Shown: positions 1 to 5,914, counted from the stretch's first letter. The stretch: 15,600 nucleotides of DNA from Lachnospiraceae bacterium UBA3641 (GCA_002373875.1 DFKQ01000063.1:1-15600), one strand, 5' to 3'. A program made the numbers and translations. The notes: generated from the letters alone by a model not told the origin.

Positions 1-46
1 CACTTAATGAGTGATTGTCGATTATCGGAAGATAAAGTGACTATCC

Positions 47-75
47 TTTACAAAATCGAATAAATGTTCTATAAT
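47..75 (+). promoter_or_regulatory. Sigma-A type promoter with embedded LexA-box-like site
   Basis: TTTACA at 47-52 and TATAAT at 70-75 are separated by 17 bases, a near-consensus vegetative promoter. Between them, at 57-70, CGAATAAATGTTCT matches the Gram-positive SOS box consensus CGAACRNRYGTTYC at 12 of 14 positions. A repressor there would block the -10 element. The predicted transcription start lies near 82, leaving a short leader before the ATG at 99. The promoter is directly readable; LexA control is inferred. Confidence 0.65.
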
Positions 76-98
76 ATCCTCACCAAGAGGTGATGGAT

Positions 99-395
99 AT
101 GATAGCGAAAACGAGCACGAAAGCAAAACCAGTTGATGTAATATGCCAGCATTCACGGGATGGGTCAATGACACCGATAAAGGTACGTGTCGTTGATGAA
201 GATGGTGTATTTCAGGAATACAAGATAAAGGGCTATCGGGAACGGTCCCACCAAGGTACGAGAATGATGCCGGATGGCGTGTACGTTACCGATAAGACAT
301 TCATTTTTGAATGTAATATCGAGGTCTTCGGACATAATAAAATGATAAGGCTATATTATGAGCCAAATGGAACCATATGGAAGATGACAGTGTAG
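99..395 (+). CDS. Small conserved hypothetical protein, possibly SOS-linked
   Basis: A 98-residue soluble protein with no signal peptide or membrane segment. I chose ATG at 99 because AGAGGTG at 86-92 sits six bases upstream; a longer reading from GTG at 90 would overlap that ribosome binding site. The sequence is mostly beta-strand-like (VDVICQHSRDG near the start, then VRVVDEDGVFQEYKIKGYRE, then FIFECNIEVFG). It resembles short Clostridia proteins that I recall being encoded beside Y-family DNA polymerases, but that is memory, not a search. It heads a two-gene operon with the exonuclease 16 bases downstream, behind a promoter with a LexA-like box, so a role in the DNA damage response is plausible. 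Its biochemical function is unknown. Confidence 0.7.
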   Translation: MIAKTSTKAKPVDVICQHSRDGSMTPIKVRVVDEDGVFQEYKIKGYRERSHQGTRMMPDGVYVTDKTFIFECNIEVFGHNKMIRLYYEPNGTIWKMTV

Positions 396-411
396 ATGGG
401 GAAGATGAAAA

Positions 412-1002
412 TTGAACTATGGTATTTTAGATATGGAGATGACTTGCGATGGAAGACGCGAGGGAGATAAATTTATTGATGACGGAAGAATGTCACGCTA
501 CCAACGGGAGATAATTTCCGTTGGATTTATTGTAGTTGATGACAATTATAATATAAAGAATAGATATTCGACTAATATAAAGCCAATACACAAGCCGATA
601 CTGACGGATTATTGTAAAGAACTAACCGGAATAACTCAAGATGAAGTGGATCATGGGAAAAAGAGTAATAATGCCTTTCGCGGTTTGAAGGATCTTTGTG
701 ATAGATATTCGGTTGATTATATTTTTGTGTTTGGAGATTTTGATGAAGTGGCAATCAAATCAACTGCTAAATGGAACAAGAAGGCCAAGGAAAAGACAGA
801 TAATCTTTTTGTGATAAAGAATAAAATTGTCGATGTGAGACCAGCTATTATAAAAGCAATGGGAGGTCGGTATAAAGGTATGGGCCTGTCTAAAGTTGCA
901 GATGAACTTGGCATAAAGAAAAAGGGCAAACATCATGATGCGATTGATGATACTATGTTGTTGTTTAGGGTATGTAGAAAATTAAACATACAAATGGAAT
1001 GA
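412..1002 (+). CDS. DEDDh-family 3'-5' exonuclease
   Basis: A 196-residue protein with the layout of the RNase T/DnaQ exonuclease superfamily. Exo I is LDMEMTC near residue 6 (metal-binding D7 and E9), Exo II is in FVFGDFDE around residues 105-112, and Exo III is HHDAIDD near 174-180, giving the DEDDh set. These enzymes remove nucleotides from 3' ends of DNA or RNA with two divalent metals. The sequence is closest in feel to the KapD/ERI-1-like branch of stand-alone exonucleases. The start is a TTG at 412: an in-frame TGA lies at 406-408, GGGGAAG at 398-404 is well spaced, and the next in-frame ATG would delete D7. Sixteen bases separate it from the small upstream gene, so they are probably co-transcribed. 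DNA versus RNA substrate cannot be told from sequence. Confidence 0.85.
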   Translation: MNYGILDMEMTCDGRREGDKFIDDGRMSRYQREIISVGFIVVDDNYNIKNRYSTNIKPIHKPILTDYCKELTGITQDEVDHGKKSNNAFRGLKDLCDRYSVDYIFVFGDFDEVAIKSTAKWNKKAKEKTDNLFVIKNKIVDVRPAIIKAMGGRYKGMGLSKVADELGIKKKGKHHDAIDDTMLLFRVCRKLNIQME

Positions 1003-1020
1003 GCAAGTTTTTATTTTGAG

Positions 1021-1048
1021 GCATCTACTTACGGGTAGGTGCTTTTTT
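1021..1048 (+). terminator. Rho-independent terminator of the exonuclease operon
   Basis: GCATCTAC (1021-1028) pairs with GTAGGTGC (1035-1042) with one G-U pair, around a six-base loop, followed directly by six T residues (1043-1048). It lies 18 bases after the exonuclease stop. Confidence 0.85.
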
Positions 1049-1049
1049 C

Positions 1050-1135
1050 AGTTTGCGCGCCATGGGCGCGCTCTAACGGGTGAAAGTCCCGAGTACGCGT
1101 AGGCAACAGCGAAGTACATAGCTGAACAGCAAGGT
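1050..1135 (+). mobile_element. Group II intron 5' remnant (domain I fragment)
   Basis: The stretch begins with a GCGCGCC-ATG-GGCGCGC hairpin, then has TAACGGGTGAAAGTCCCGA and, near 1121-1133, CTGAACAGCAAGG. These words and their order resemble the start of domain I in bacterial group II introns, whose GGGTGAAAGTCCC hairpin is very recurrent. Only about 85 bases are present. No reverse transcriptase, domain V or 3' end follows, because the sequence runs straight into palindromic repeats. I call it a truncated relic. Identification rests on remembered motifs; a covariance-model search would settle it. Confidence 0.5.
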
Positions 1136-1200
1136 CGATTCCCACGATTCCCAAAGACAAATCACGGCAGTGGGAGTCAAGGAACCTGTCCCCGTGACTC
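1136..1200. repeat. Degenerate palindromic element, GAGTC arms, with CGATTCCCA direct repeat
   Basis: CGATTCCCA occurs twice in tandem at 1136-1144 and 1145-1153; the same word forms the arm of the element at 3999-4025. Next, GAGTC (1174-1178) and GACTC (1196-1200) are complementary arms around GGAACCTGTCCCC (1181-1193). That core differs from the window consensus GGAACCGTCCCC by one extra T. I read this as a decayed copy next to the well-preserved copy at 1219-1247. Confidence 0.6.
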
Positions 1201-1218
1201 TTGAATCACGAGTTAAAA

Positions 1219-1247
1219 GGGAGACAGAGAACCGTCCCCTGTCTCCC
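1219..1247. repeat. Palindromic element, GGGAGACAG arms
   Basis: GGGAGACAG (1219-1227) and CTGTCTCCC (1239-1247) are perfect nine-base inverted arms around the GAACCGTCCCC core (1229-1239). The same core occurs in five other places here with different arms. The element sits just downstream of a minus-strand terminator and is not inside a recognised gene. Confidence 0.85.
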
Positions 1248-1252
1248 AAAAG

Positions 1253-1285
1253 AAAAAAGCCAGTGAGGCTCTGTGCCTCACCGGC
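1253..1285 (-). terminator. Terminator of the double-glycine leader peptide gene
   Basis: On the minus strand, GCCGGTGAGGC (1285-1275) pairs with GCCTCACTGGC (1269-1259) over 11 bases with one G-U pair, followed by TTTTTTCTTTT. The stop codon of the leader-peptide gene (1278-1280) lies inside the stem, so the 3' untranslated region is essentially just the terminator. Confidence 0.85.
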
Positions 1286-1556
1286 GGTGAAATATACTTT
1301 CGAAGAGAGCTAATTCACGATTATACGTACGTCCACAAGCGCCACATTGTCGTATTCCGTTTGGCAGCGGTATTTGTCGTGCCAGCTCTCCGCATTCTGG
1401 GCATATTCCAACAATTCCTTCATCACTTTTCCCACCAGTGACCATATTCAACTCATCATCTGTCAACATCATGCCGGCATCAGCGATAATTTCCTTGGCT
1501 TCTTCCTTACTGTTTGCTTTTTCCACTTGTTTTTTAAGATCTCCTATTAATTGCAT
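1278..1556 (-). CDS. Double-glycine (Nif11-like) leader protein with C-terminal zinc-ribbon-like module
   Basis: A 92-residue protein with two parts. Residues 1-42 look like a bacteriocin/RiPP leader of the Nif11-like class: a charged helix with KANSKEEAKEIIADAG, then LTDDELNMVTGG ending in Gly41-Gly42, the usual cleavage site for peptidase-domain ABC exporters. Residues 43-92 are the would-be core and contain CPECG (C52, C55) and CGACG (C71, C74), a spacing typical of a zinc ribbon rather than a classic lantibiotic. A purine-rich GGAAG precedes ATG 1556. A frameshifted relative lies directly upstream on the same strand, so both probably came from one leader-peptide operon. No maturation enzyme or exporter is in the window. 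It might instead be a non-exported zinc-ribbon protein that keeps a leader-like N terminus. Confidence 0.72.
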   Translation of the reverse strand: MQLIGDLKKQVEKANSKEEAKEIIADAGMMLTDDELNMVTGGKSDEGIVGICPECGELARQIPLPNGIRQCGACGRTYNRELALFESIFHRR

Positions 1557-1602
1557 ATTGTTGTTCTTCCTTTCATGTTTCGATTATATAAAGGGTAATA
1601 GG

Positions 1603-1775
1603 TCAGCGAATTGTAGAGAACAAGGAGTCAAGTTTTTCAGGAGGTATATAAGTTACATTAGGTTGATCACCTTTCATCCCGCCAGCCACCTTGTCTAATT
1701 CGGCATCTGAAAGCTTTGTATTCTTTGTCAATTCTTTATTGCTAAGGTTTTCACTTTGGTTTTTTCCGGAATCAT
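1603..1775 (-). pseudogene. Frameshifted double-glycine leader peptide
   Basis: From ATG 1775, preceded by the strong site GGGAGGA, the reading frame runs MIPEK and then stops after 15 codons. Adding one A to the run of six A residues (six T on the plus strand, 1760-1765) restores 57 codons to the TGA at 1603-1605. The restored peptide has a KELTKNTKLSDAELDKVAGG leader ending in Gly32-Gly33 and a short tail MKGDQPNVTYIPPEKLDSL and beyond. The leader style matches the intact neighbour downstream. The lesion sits in a homopolymer, so it could be a true pseudogene, a phase-variable switch, slippage-dependent expression, or a sequencing error. Confidence 0.68.
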
Positions 1776-1812
1776 ATTATGTCCTCCCTCGAGCACATAT
1801 CGCTTTATAGTT

Positions 1813-1849
1813 ATTATATCAGAAAATCAGGGATTTGTGTTAACACAAA
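1813..1849 (-). promoter_or_regulatory. Promoter and 16-bp palindromic operator for the leader-peptide operon
   Basis: On the minus strand TATAAT lies at 1813-1818 and TTAACA at 1838-1843, with a rather long 19-base spacer. The -35 region is embedded in a perfect 16-base palindrome at 1834-1849 (TTTGTGTTAACACAAA). A repressor or activator binding there would control the two leader-peptide genes. The last four bases also form part of the T-run of the adjacent terminator, so part of the symmetry may be coincidental. Confidence 0.45.
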
Positions 1850-1877
1850 AGCCAGCGGGGTGAGGAGCCTCGCTGGC
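1847..1877 (-). terminator. Rho-independent terminator-like hairpin
   Basis: GCCAGCGGGG (1851-1860) pairs with CCTCGCTGGC (1868-1877), ten pairs with one wobble, around a seven-base loop. Read on the minus strand it is followed by TTTTGTGTT. There is no convincing minus-strand gene directly before it, so it may be left over from a lost gene, or may insulate the leader-peptide promoter. Confidence 0.6.
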
Positions 1878-1889
1878 TTCGGAGATGTT

Positions 1890-2087
1890 TTGTCAAAAAT
1901 CGAATACGACGATGATAATGCTGAGCTGATGAAGATCATGGAAAAGCCTCTGCTAAAGGTGGGCTTTGTACAGATAGGGGAAGGGTATGACTTTGCCACA
2001 AATCTGCAAAGCCTTGATCATAATGCTATGGAACGGGATATTGAAGCCGTGTTTACTGGTAGATATTTTGGATACAACTACGAATAA
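1890..2087 (+). CDS. Hypothetical protein or C-terminal gene remnant
   Basis: A 65-codon frame ends at TAA 2085-2087 and reads like real acidic protein (IEYDDDNAELMKIMEKP, then VGFVQIGEGYDFATNLQ, then AVFTGRYFGYNYE). A TTG at 1890 with GGAG at 1881-1884 is the only reasonable start. The frame stays open back to 1779, but that part passes through a terminator hairpin and is unlikely to be coding. I do not recognise the family. It may be the surviving 3' end of a gene cut by the rearrangements that left the intron and leader-peptide relics here. Confidence 0.35.
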   Translation: MSKIEYDDDNAELMKIMEKPLLKVGFVQIGEGYDFATNLQSLDHNAMERDIEAVFTGRYFGYNYE

Positions 2088-2171
2088 AAATGCATAGTCG
2101 TGTGACGCATCTGTGACTTCGCCTATGGTATAACATAGTTCCGCTCCTGTTTAAGATTTAGTACACATGAA

Positions 2172-2198
2172 AAGAGTCCTGAAATATACAGGACTCTT
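2172..2198. terminator. Terminator of the lactaldehyde reductase gene, possibly bidirectional
   Basis: AAGAGTCCTG (2172-2181) and CAGGACTCTT (2189-2198) form a perfect ten-base stem with a seven-base loop. It lies 40 bases past the stop of the minus-strand dehydrogenase. The T-rich tail is short on the minus strand (TTTTC) and broken on the plus strand (TTATTTCTT). Confidence 0.7.
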
Positions 2199-2237
2199 AT
2201 TTCTTGTATAACTTTAATGTTATGGCAAATTGTCAGA

Positions 2238-3383
2238 TCACATAAGCTTTTTGAACATTTCCCTGAACTGTGAAAGGTCAGCAGGTCTTGGATTTCCCGG
2301 TGCGCATGCATCGGCTGCTGCAGATTCACATAAGAAGTCGAGATCTTCTTCTTTAAGCTTGTCCAATTTGGTGGGTATGCCAACATCTACGGAAAGCTGA
2401 CGTACTGCGTCGATAGCTGCTTTGCGATATGCGTTCTGATCCATGCCGGAAGTATCAATATCAAATGCTTCCGCGATATATTTAAACTTATCGCCGGTTG
2501 CTTCTGCATTGAATTCCATGACTATAGGGAGCATCATTGCACATGCAACACCATGAGGAGTATCATATACAGCCCCAAGCGTGTGAGCCATGGAGTGAGC
2601 TATTCCCAGACCAACATTAGAATATGCCATAGCCGTTACATACTGAGCAAGAGCCATTCCTTCACGTCCATCAGGATCGTTTTCAACCGCCTTGCGAAGA
2701 TTTTTTGCTATAAGCTGGATGGCTTCAAGATTAAGACAGTCGGAGAGCTCCCATGCAGCAGCCGTGGTATAACCCTCGATCGCATGAGTAAGCGCATCCA
2801 TTCCCGTTGAAGCTGTAAGGCCTTTGGGCATTGATGACATCATATCCGGGTCAACAACAGCAATATCGGGAATATCATTAGGGTCTACACATACAAACTT
2901 TCTTTTCTTCTCAACATCAGTGATAACATAGTTTATTGTTGACTCTGCGCCCGTTCCGCCTGTAGTAGGTACCGCTATGGTAAATACTGTACGTTTTTTA
3001 GTGGGAGCAACACCTTCAAGAGAACGAACATCTGCAAATTCAGGATTGTTGACGATGATACCGATACCTTTTCCGGTATCCATAGATGATCCGCCGCCTA
3101 TCGTGATCATAAAATCAGCTCCGGATGACTTATAAGCTTCCACACCATTTTTTACATTTTCGATGGTCGGATTGGGTTTGATATCTGAATAAAGGAAATA
3201 GTCAATCCCGTTCTTCTCAAGAAGATCTGTTACTTTTGCTGTAACCCCAAACTTAACCAGATCGGGGTCAGATGCAACGAAAGCTTTTTTAAACCCTTTA
3301 GAGTTGATGATTCCGGGTATTTCTTGTATAGCCCCATGTCCGTGATATGATATGCCGTTAAGCACGAAACGATTAACACCCAT
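2238..3383 (-). CDS. fucO: Lactaldehyde reductase (1,2-propanediol oxidoreductase), iron-containing alcohol dehydrogenase
   Basis: A 381-residue group III iron-dependent alcohol dehydrogenase, collinear with E. coli FucO as I recall it. It interconverts L-lactaldehyde and (S)-1,2-propanediol with NADH, the anaerobic electron sink of fucose and rhamnose breakdown. The nucleotide-binding motif GGGSSMD is at 96-102 and the stretch NNPEFADVRSLEG (112-124) is typical of the FucO branch. The metal ligands fall at D196, H200, H263 and H277, the same numbers as in the E. coli enzyme. AAGGAGG precedes ATG 3383. It stands alone with its own promoter and terminator; no fucose or rhamnose genes are visible nearby. 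Related butanol or methanol dehydrogenases are possible, but the FucO-like signature is strong. Confidence 0.85.
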   Translation of the reverse strand: MGVNRFVLNGISYHGHGAIQEIPGIINSKGFKKAFVASDPDLVKFGVTAKVTDLLEKNGIDYFLYSDIKPNPTIENVKNGVEAYKSSGADFMITIGGGSSMDTGKGIGIIVNNPEFADVRSLEGVAPTKKRTVFTIAVPTTGGTGAESTINYVITDVEKKRKFVCVDPNDIPDIAVVDPDMMSSMPKGLTASTGMDALTHAIEGYTTAAAWELSDCLNLEAIQLIAKNLRKAVENDPDGREGMALAQYVTAMAYSNVGLGIAHSMAHTLGAVYDTPHGVACAMMLPIVMEFNAEATGDKFKYIAEAFDIDTSGMDQNAYRKAAIDAVRQLSVDVGIPTKLDKLKEEDLDFLCESAAADACAPGNPRPADLSQFREMFKKLM

Positions 3384-3445
3384 AAGAATTGCCTCCTTTT
3401 CACTTGAATATTATTTGTTGTTCGCGATCAAAAGATCACTGTTTG

Positions 3446-3475
3446 ATTATACCAAATCTGTCTTTTGAGTGCCAA
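3446..3475 (-). promoter_or_regulatory. Promoter of the lactaldehyde reductase gene
   Basis: Read on the minus strand, TTGGCA (3475-3470), an 18-base spacer and TATAAT (3451-3446). The leader to ATG 3383 is about 55 bases and contains GATC-AAAA-GATC at 3427-3438, a possible operator. Confidence 0.6.
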
Positions 3476-3525
3476 TTGACAGATATGGAGAATTTTTGAC
3501 CCAATAATTGTATAGGCATACAAAG

Positions 3526-3651
3526 AGCCCGCCAAGATTGACGGGCTGATTATATGTGAAGTGCATAGCAAATCGGGCTATGCACAAATTGAGGTAGGGC
3601 ACCATTTCGGTGCATATGAGGTATTTTCCATAGGCTTTGTACCTCCTCCTC
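3526..3651 (-). other. Structured minus-strand segment with a possible 17-codon leader ORF
   Basis: Read on the minus strand, a strong GGAGGAGGT (around 3650-3642) precedes ATG 3631 of a 17-codon frame ending at TAG 3578-3580 (MENTSYAPKWCPTSICA). Three hairpins follow or overlap it: GCACC/GGTGC (3599-3613), a perfect nine-base stem GTGCATAGC/GCTATGCAC (3561-3569 with 3577-3585) that includes the stop codon, and AGCCCG/CGGGCT (3526-3547) followed by CTCTTTGT as a weak terminator. It might be an attenuating leader or small RNA upstream of the lactaldehyde reductase gene, or an unrelated tiny gene. I see no consensus promoter for it. The rest of the 3384-3817 gap holds the fucO promoter and an isolated TTGACA at 3740-3745 on the plus strand. 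Confidence 0.3.
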
Positions 3652-3817
3652 GTACTTAAGTATATCATGGAAGGTAGTGTTTAGGGAGCCTGAAATATAG
3701 GATTTGAGCATATGAGACATATCACATAGAACGACATACTTGACACCTCAAAACCATTGATGTGACGATAATGATATGTTATCTTTTTAGTTGGGGTTAT
3801 GACACGATTATGAAGAT

Positions 3818-4081
3818 GTGGGGATGGGTATTAATATGGGAAAAATAAGACCCGATACACCGATCGATGATATCGGATTCAGCTTTAGAACGAGAAATTC
3901 GCTGAGGCGTGCGCATATAGATACGTTCAAAGACCTGATGGCTGCATATGAAGAGGGAAACTTACGCAGCATAAAGAACTTAGGAAAGGTTCAATATGGG
4001 GAATCGGGGACGGTTCTCGATTCCCACAAGGCGGATTACGAGATGTTCTCGTTATCGGATCTGCTGTATATACTTAAGTGA
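3818..4081 (+). CDS. Small RNA polymerase alpha C-terminal-domain-like (helix-hairpin-helix) protein, with inserted palindrome
   Basis: At most 87 residues. Residues 15-57 align by eye with the alpha-subunit C-terminal domain: PIDDIGFSFRTRNSLRRAHI then KDLMAAYEEGNLRSIKNLGK. The DNA-contacting Arg and Asn of the E. coli domain (R265, N268) correspond to R24 and N27, and NLGK (54-57) matches the conserved NLGKKS turn. Immediately after this motif the frame runs through the palindromic element at 3999-4025 (encoding about GESGTVLDS), and its stop TGA 4079-4081 is the first three bases of the next element. The second hairpin therefore looks altered. Starts at GTG 3818, ATG 3824 or ATG 3836 are possible; GGGGATGG near 3820 favours 3836. 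It probably binds DNA or modulates polymerase, if still functional. Confidence 0.6.
   Translation: MGMGINMGKIRPDTPIDDIGFSFRTRNSLRRAHIDTFKDLMAAYEEGNLRSIKNLGKVQYGESGTVLDSHKADYEMFSLSDLLYILK
3999..4025. repeat. Palindromic element inside a coding frame, GGGAATCG arms
   Basis: GGGAATCG (3999-4006) and CGATTCCC (4018-4025) are perfect eight-base inverted arms enclosing the GGGGACGGTTC core (4006-4016). The element is 27 bases, nine codons, and stays open in the alpha-CTD-like frame. The arm word differs from those at 1219 and 4079 although the core is identical. Confidence 0.8.
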
Positions 4082-4150
4082 AACAGGGGACGGTTCCTCG
4101 TTTCAGTTTGGTTTATCGCAAATGAAACGAGGAACCGTCCCCTTGTTTCA
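4079..4150. repeat. Paired palindromic elements forming a 72-base inverted repeat between convergent genes
   Basis: Two copies face each other: 4079-4105 and 4123-4150, separated by 17 bases. Each carries the core (4086-4096 and, inverted, 4132-4142) and GAAAC/GTTTC arms. The halves are complementary over their whole length apart from one extra base. The outermost TGA on each side is the stop codon of the flanking gene: TGA 4079-4081 for the alpha-CTD-like gene, and TCA 4148-4150 (TGA on the minus strand) for the DUF6311 gene. The transcript hairpin could terminate both genes, although it lacks a T-run. Confidence 0.85.
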
Positions 4151-5827
4151 CTTTGGAAACGCGATTATCTCTTTTTCGGTCAGAATATAATCAACACCAT
4201 TAAGCCGCATTTGCAGGTCTTCAAGGCTTACATCCTCTTTCCTGAAGACATACATGGTATCCGGATTGGGAGTTCCGTTTTCAAGCTTCATCTCACACTC
4301 GGAAATATAAGCCCTTACCTTGTCCATGTCGTCTCTTGAAAAATGGAAATTGCTGACGCTCATGCCATGGCGCAGGGCGAATTCCGTATAGCCTATCATC
4401 TGATCCCGTATCTCATCTCCGTAGAATTCTCCGAAATAATAGTCATGCATGAACTGGAGGTGCCTGATCCTGCCCCAGTAGTATATATCGAGATTATCAG
4501 CTTCGAATGATGCCATCCGTAATTCGGTATATCCATCGGATATGTTTGCGGCCTTTTCGCTGAACTCATACACCTGCAAAAGACATCCTGCCAGTAAAAC
4601 AGCAGCGAAATAACGCTTTATCTCATGCCTTGAGCAGTAAAGTACGATCAGAATGTATGCGTACATCACAGGCCACAGAAACCTTCCGGAGGACCGGAAC
4701 ATGCTCCAGGCGTCATATATTGCTTCAGGCAGTGACAGTTCATACAGCACATGCTTTCCCAGAGTCACCCGCGGCGACAGTGCGATAATCCAAAGGACTG
4801 TGGAAGTAAAGAGTATTGAAATGATAAGATTTTTGTGATCACGCCATATCATTCCGGCATTTTCCGTCATATACAAGGCCGCGGGAACAGTGAGCAGGAT
4901 AGCAGCTATGCCCACGTAGGAGAGGCCCTCGTACTGACCTCCGCCCAAAGGGAATTCCTTTATTATCCGTGAATAATCTATGGGATTAAAGAGAGAATTA
5001 AGGTTTGCGCTGAAGGTTCCGAGGCCATCCGCCTTGCCTGAGATTCCACCGTAGAAACCGCCGAAAAGCCAGAAGGCCGAAACGGTGGATGCCAGGTATG
5101 TAATAATATATCCGAGGAAGATCCCAATCCTTTTGTGAAATGTCGGACCACTCCCGTCACCCTTAAAGTCAAGCGCCTCCCACAGGGCGAACCCCACAAG
5201 CATGACCGATACCATTCCGTATATGGTAAAGTGGATGGTGACACAGAGAACACCGAGTCCCGCCCACAGGCAGATACGCTTCCAACGTTTGCCGATCCTG
5301 TCCCTGTACATATAAAAAAGGAATGCCAGCAGTATAAGATAGTGTGAAGCCAACGCAGTATGATAATACATACGCTGCCACAGGGGAGCGCAGAAGAGAA
5401 AGGGAATACATGCAAGTGTGCTTACCGCCTCGCCGGGGAGTATCCTGCGCAGCAGAAGCTTGGAAAAGCCGCCCTGCATCATGAAGCAGAAAAAACCGTA
5501 TAGTCCGAAGAACTGGAAGGTCACCGGCAGCAGGGGTGACAAGAGCTTGAAGATCAGGCTGAAAAGAGGAAGGGAATCCGTATAGATCACGGAAGCCATA
5601 TAGGGATAAAAACTGTTGTCGCACAGACCTATGGGGAAGTGCCATCCCGACGCCCTGTAGAGCTTCCAGCCCACATAATGCTGAGACAGATCATACCATC
5701 CGGTAAGAAGCCAGTCATCATAGGTCACATCAAGGATTCGTACACCGTAGAGCATCACAAAAAGAAGCCCTCCCATGAGCGCTCCCAGAAGAAACGATAT
5801 ATACCATCTGATATGTCTGTCCTTCAT
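4148..5827 (-). CDS. DUF6311-type polytopic membrane protein (GT-C-like)
   Basis: A 559-residue protein with an N-terminal membrane segment (about 10-30), a loop containing YDDW (36-39), DLSQHY (46-51), GWHFPIG (61-67) and IYTDS (81-85), then about ten further hydrophobic segments and a soluble C-terminal tail from about 420. This is the pattern I associate with DUF6311 proteins. The acidic residues in the first extracytoplasmic loop recall lipid-linked-sugar GT-C glycosyltransferases, so a role in cell-surface glycan assembly is plausible but not shown. It is a clear paralogue of the protein at 7102-8973, sharing DLSQHY, the FQ-FG motif and RSSGRF versus RSNGRF. GGGG lies six bases before ATG 5827. 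The stop codon is contributed by an inverted-repeat element. Confidence 0.75.
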   Translation of the reverse strand: MKDRHIRWYISFLLGALMGGLLFVMLYGVRILDVTYDDWLLTGWYDLSQHYVGWKLYRASGWHFPIGLCDNSFYPYMASVIYTDSLPLFSLIFKLLSPLLPVTFQFFGLYGFFCFMMQGGFSKLLLRRILPGEAVSTLACIPFLFCAPLWQRMYYHTALASHYLILLAFLFYMYRDRIGKRWKRICLWAGLGVLCVTIHFTIYGMVSVMLVGFALWEALDFKGDGSGPTFHKRIGIFLGYIITYLASTVSAFWLFGGFYGGISGKADGLGTFSANLNSLFNPIDYSRIIKEFPLGGGQYEGLSYVGIAAILLTVPAALYMTENAGMIWRDHKNLIISILFTSTVLWIIALSPRVTLGKHVLYELSLPEAIYDAWSMFRSSGRFLWPVMYAYILIVLYCSRHEIKRYFAAVLLAGCLLQVYEFSEKAANISDGYTELRMASFEADNLDIYYWGRIRHLQFMHDYYFGEFYGDEIRDQMIGYTEFALRHGMSVSNFHFSRDDMDKVRAYISECEMKLENGTPNPDTMYVFRKEDVSLEDLQMRLNGVDYILTEKEIIAFPK

Positions 5828-5862
5828 CTGTATCCCCGGCTGCTTTTGATTGTGCCCTATCT

Positions 5863-5914
5863 ATTATATCACTGAGTCTGCCGCCTTTACAGAACAATCC
5901 GAAAATGATATAGT
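5863..5914. promoter_or_regulatory. Divergent promoters sharing one -35 hexamer
   Basis: For thiI (plus): TTTACA 5886-5891, 17-base spacer, TATAGT 5909-5914. For the DUF6311 gene (minus): the same hexamer read as TGTAAA, 17-base spacer, TATAAT 5868-5863. The plus-strand promoter is closer to consensus. Polymerase cannot occupy both at once, so the two genes may be reciprocally limited. Confidence 0.55.

Noticed and set aside
1779..1889. Longer N terminus for the 1890-2087 frame
   Set aside because: It would be coded across a terminator hairpin and the 16-bp palindrome, and antisense to the leader-peptide promoter.
3447..3668. 73-codon minus-strand frame upstream of the lactaldehyde reductase gene
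   Set aside because: It runs through three hairpins and the fucO promoter and shows no protein-like pattern.
3740..3772. Plus-strand promoter for the alpha-CTD-like gene (TTGACA 3740-3745)
   Set aside because: The -35 is perfect but the only -10-like hexamer (GATAAT 3767-3772) is 21 bases away, too far for a standard promoter.
4978..5645. Long frames overlapping the first DUF6311 gene in other frames of the minus strand
   Set aside because: They are out-of-frame readings of a well-supported membrane protein gene, lack ribosome binding sites and have no family-like features.
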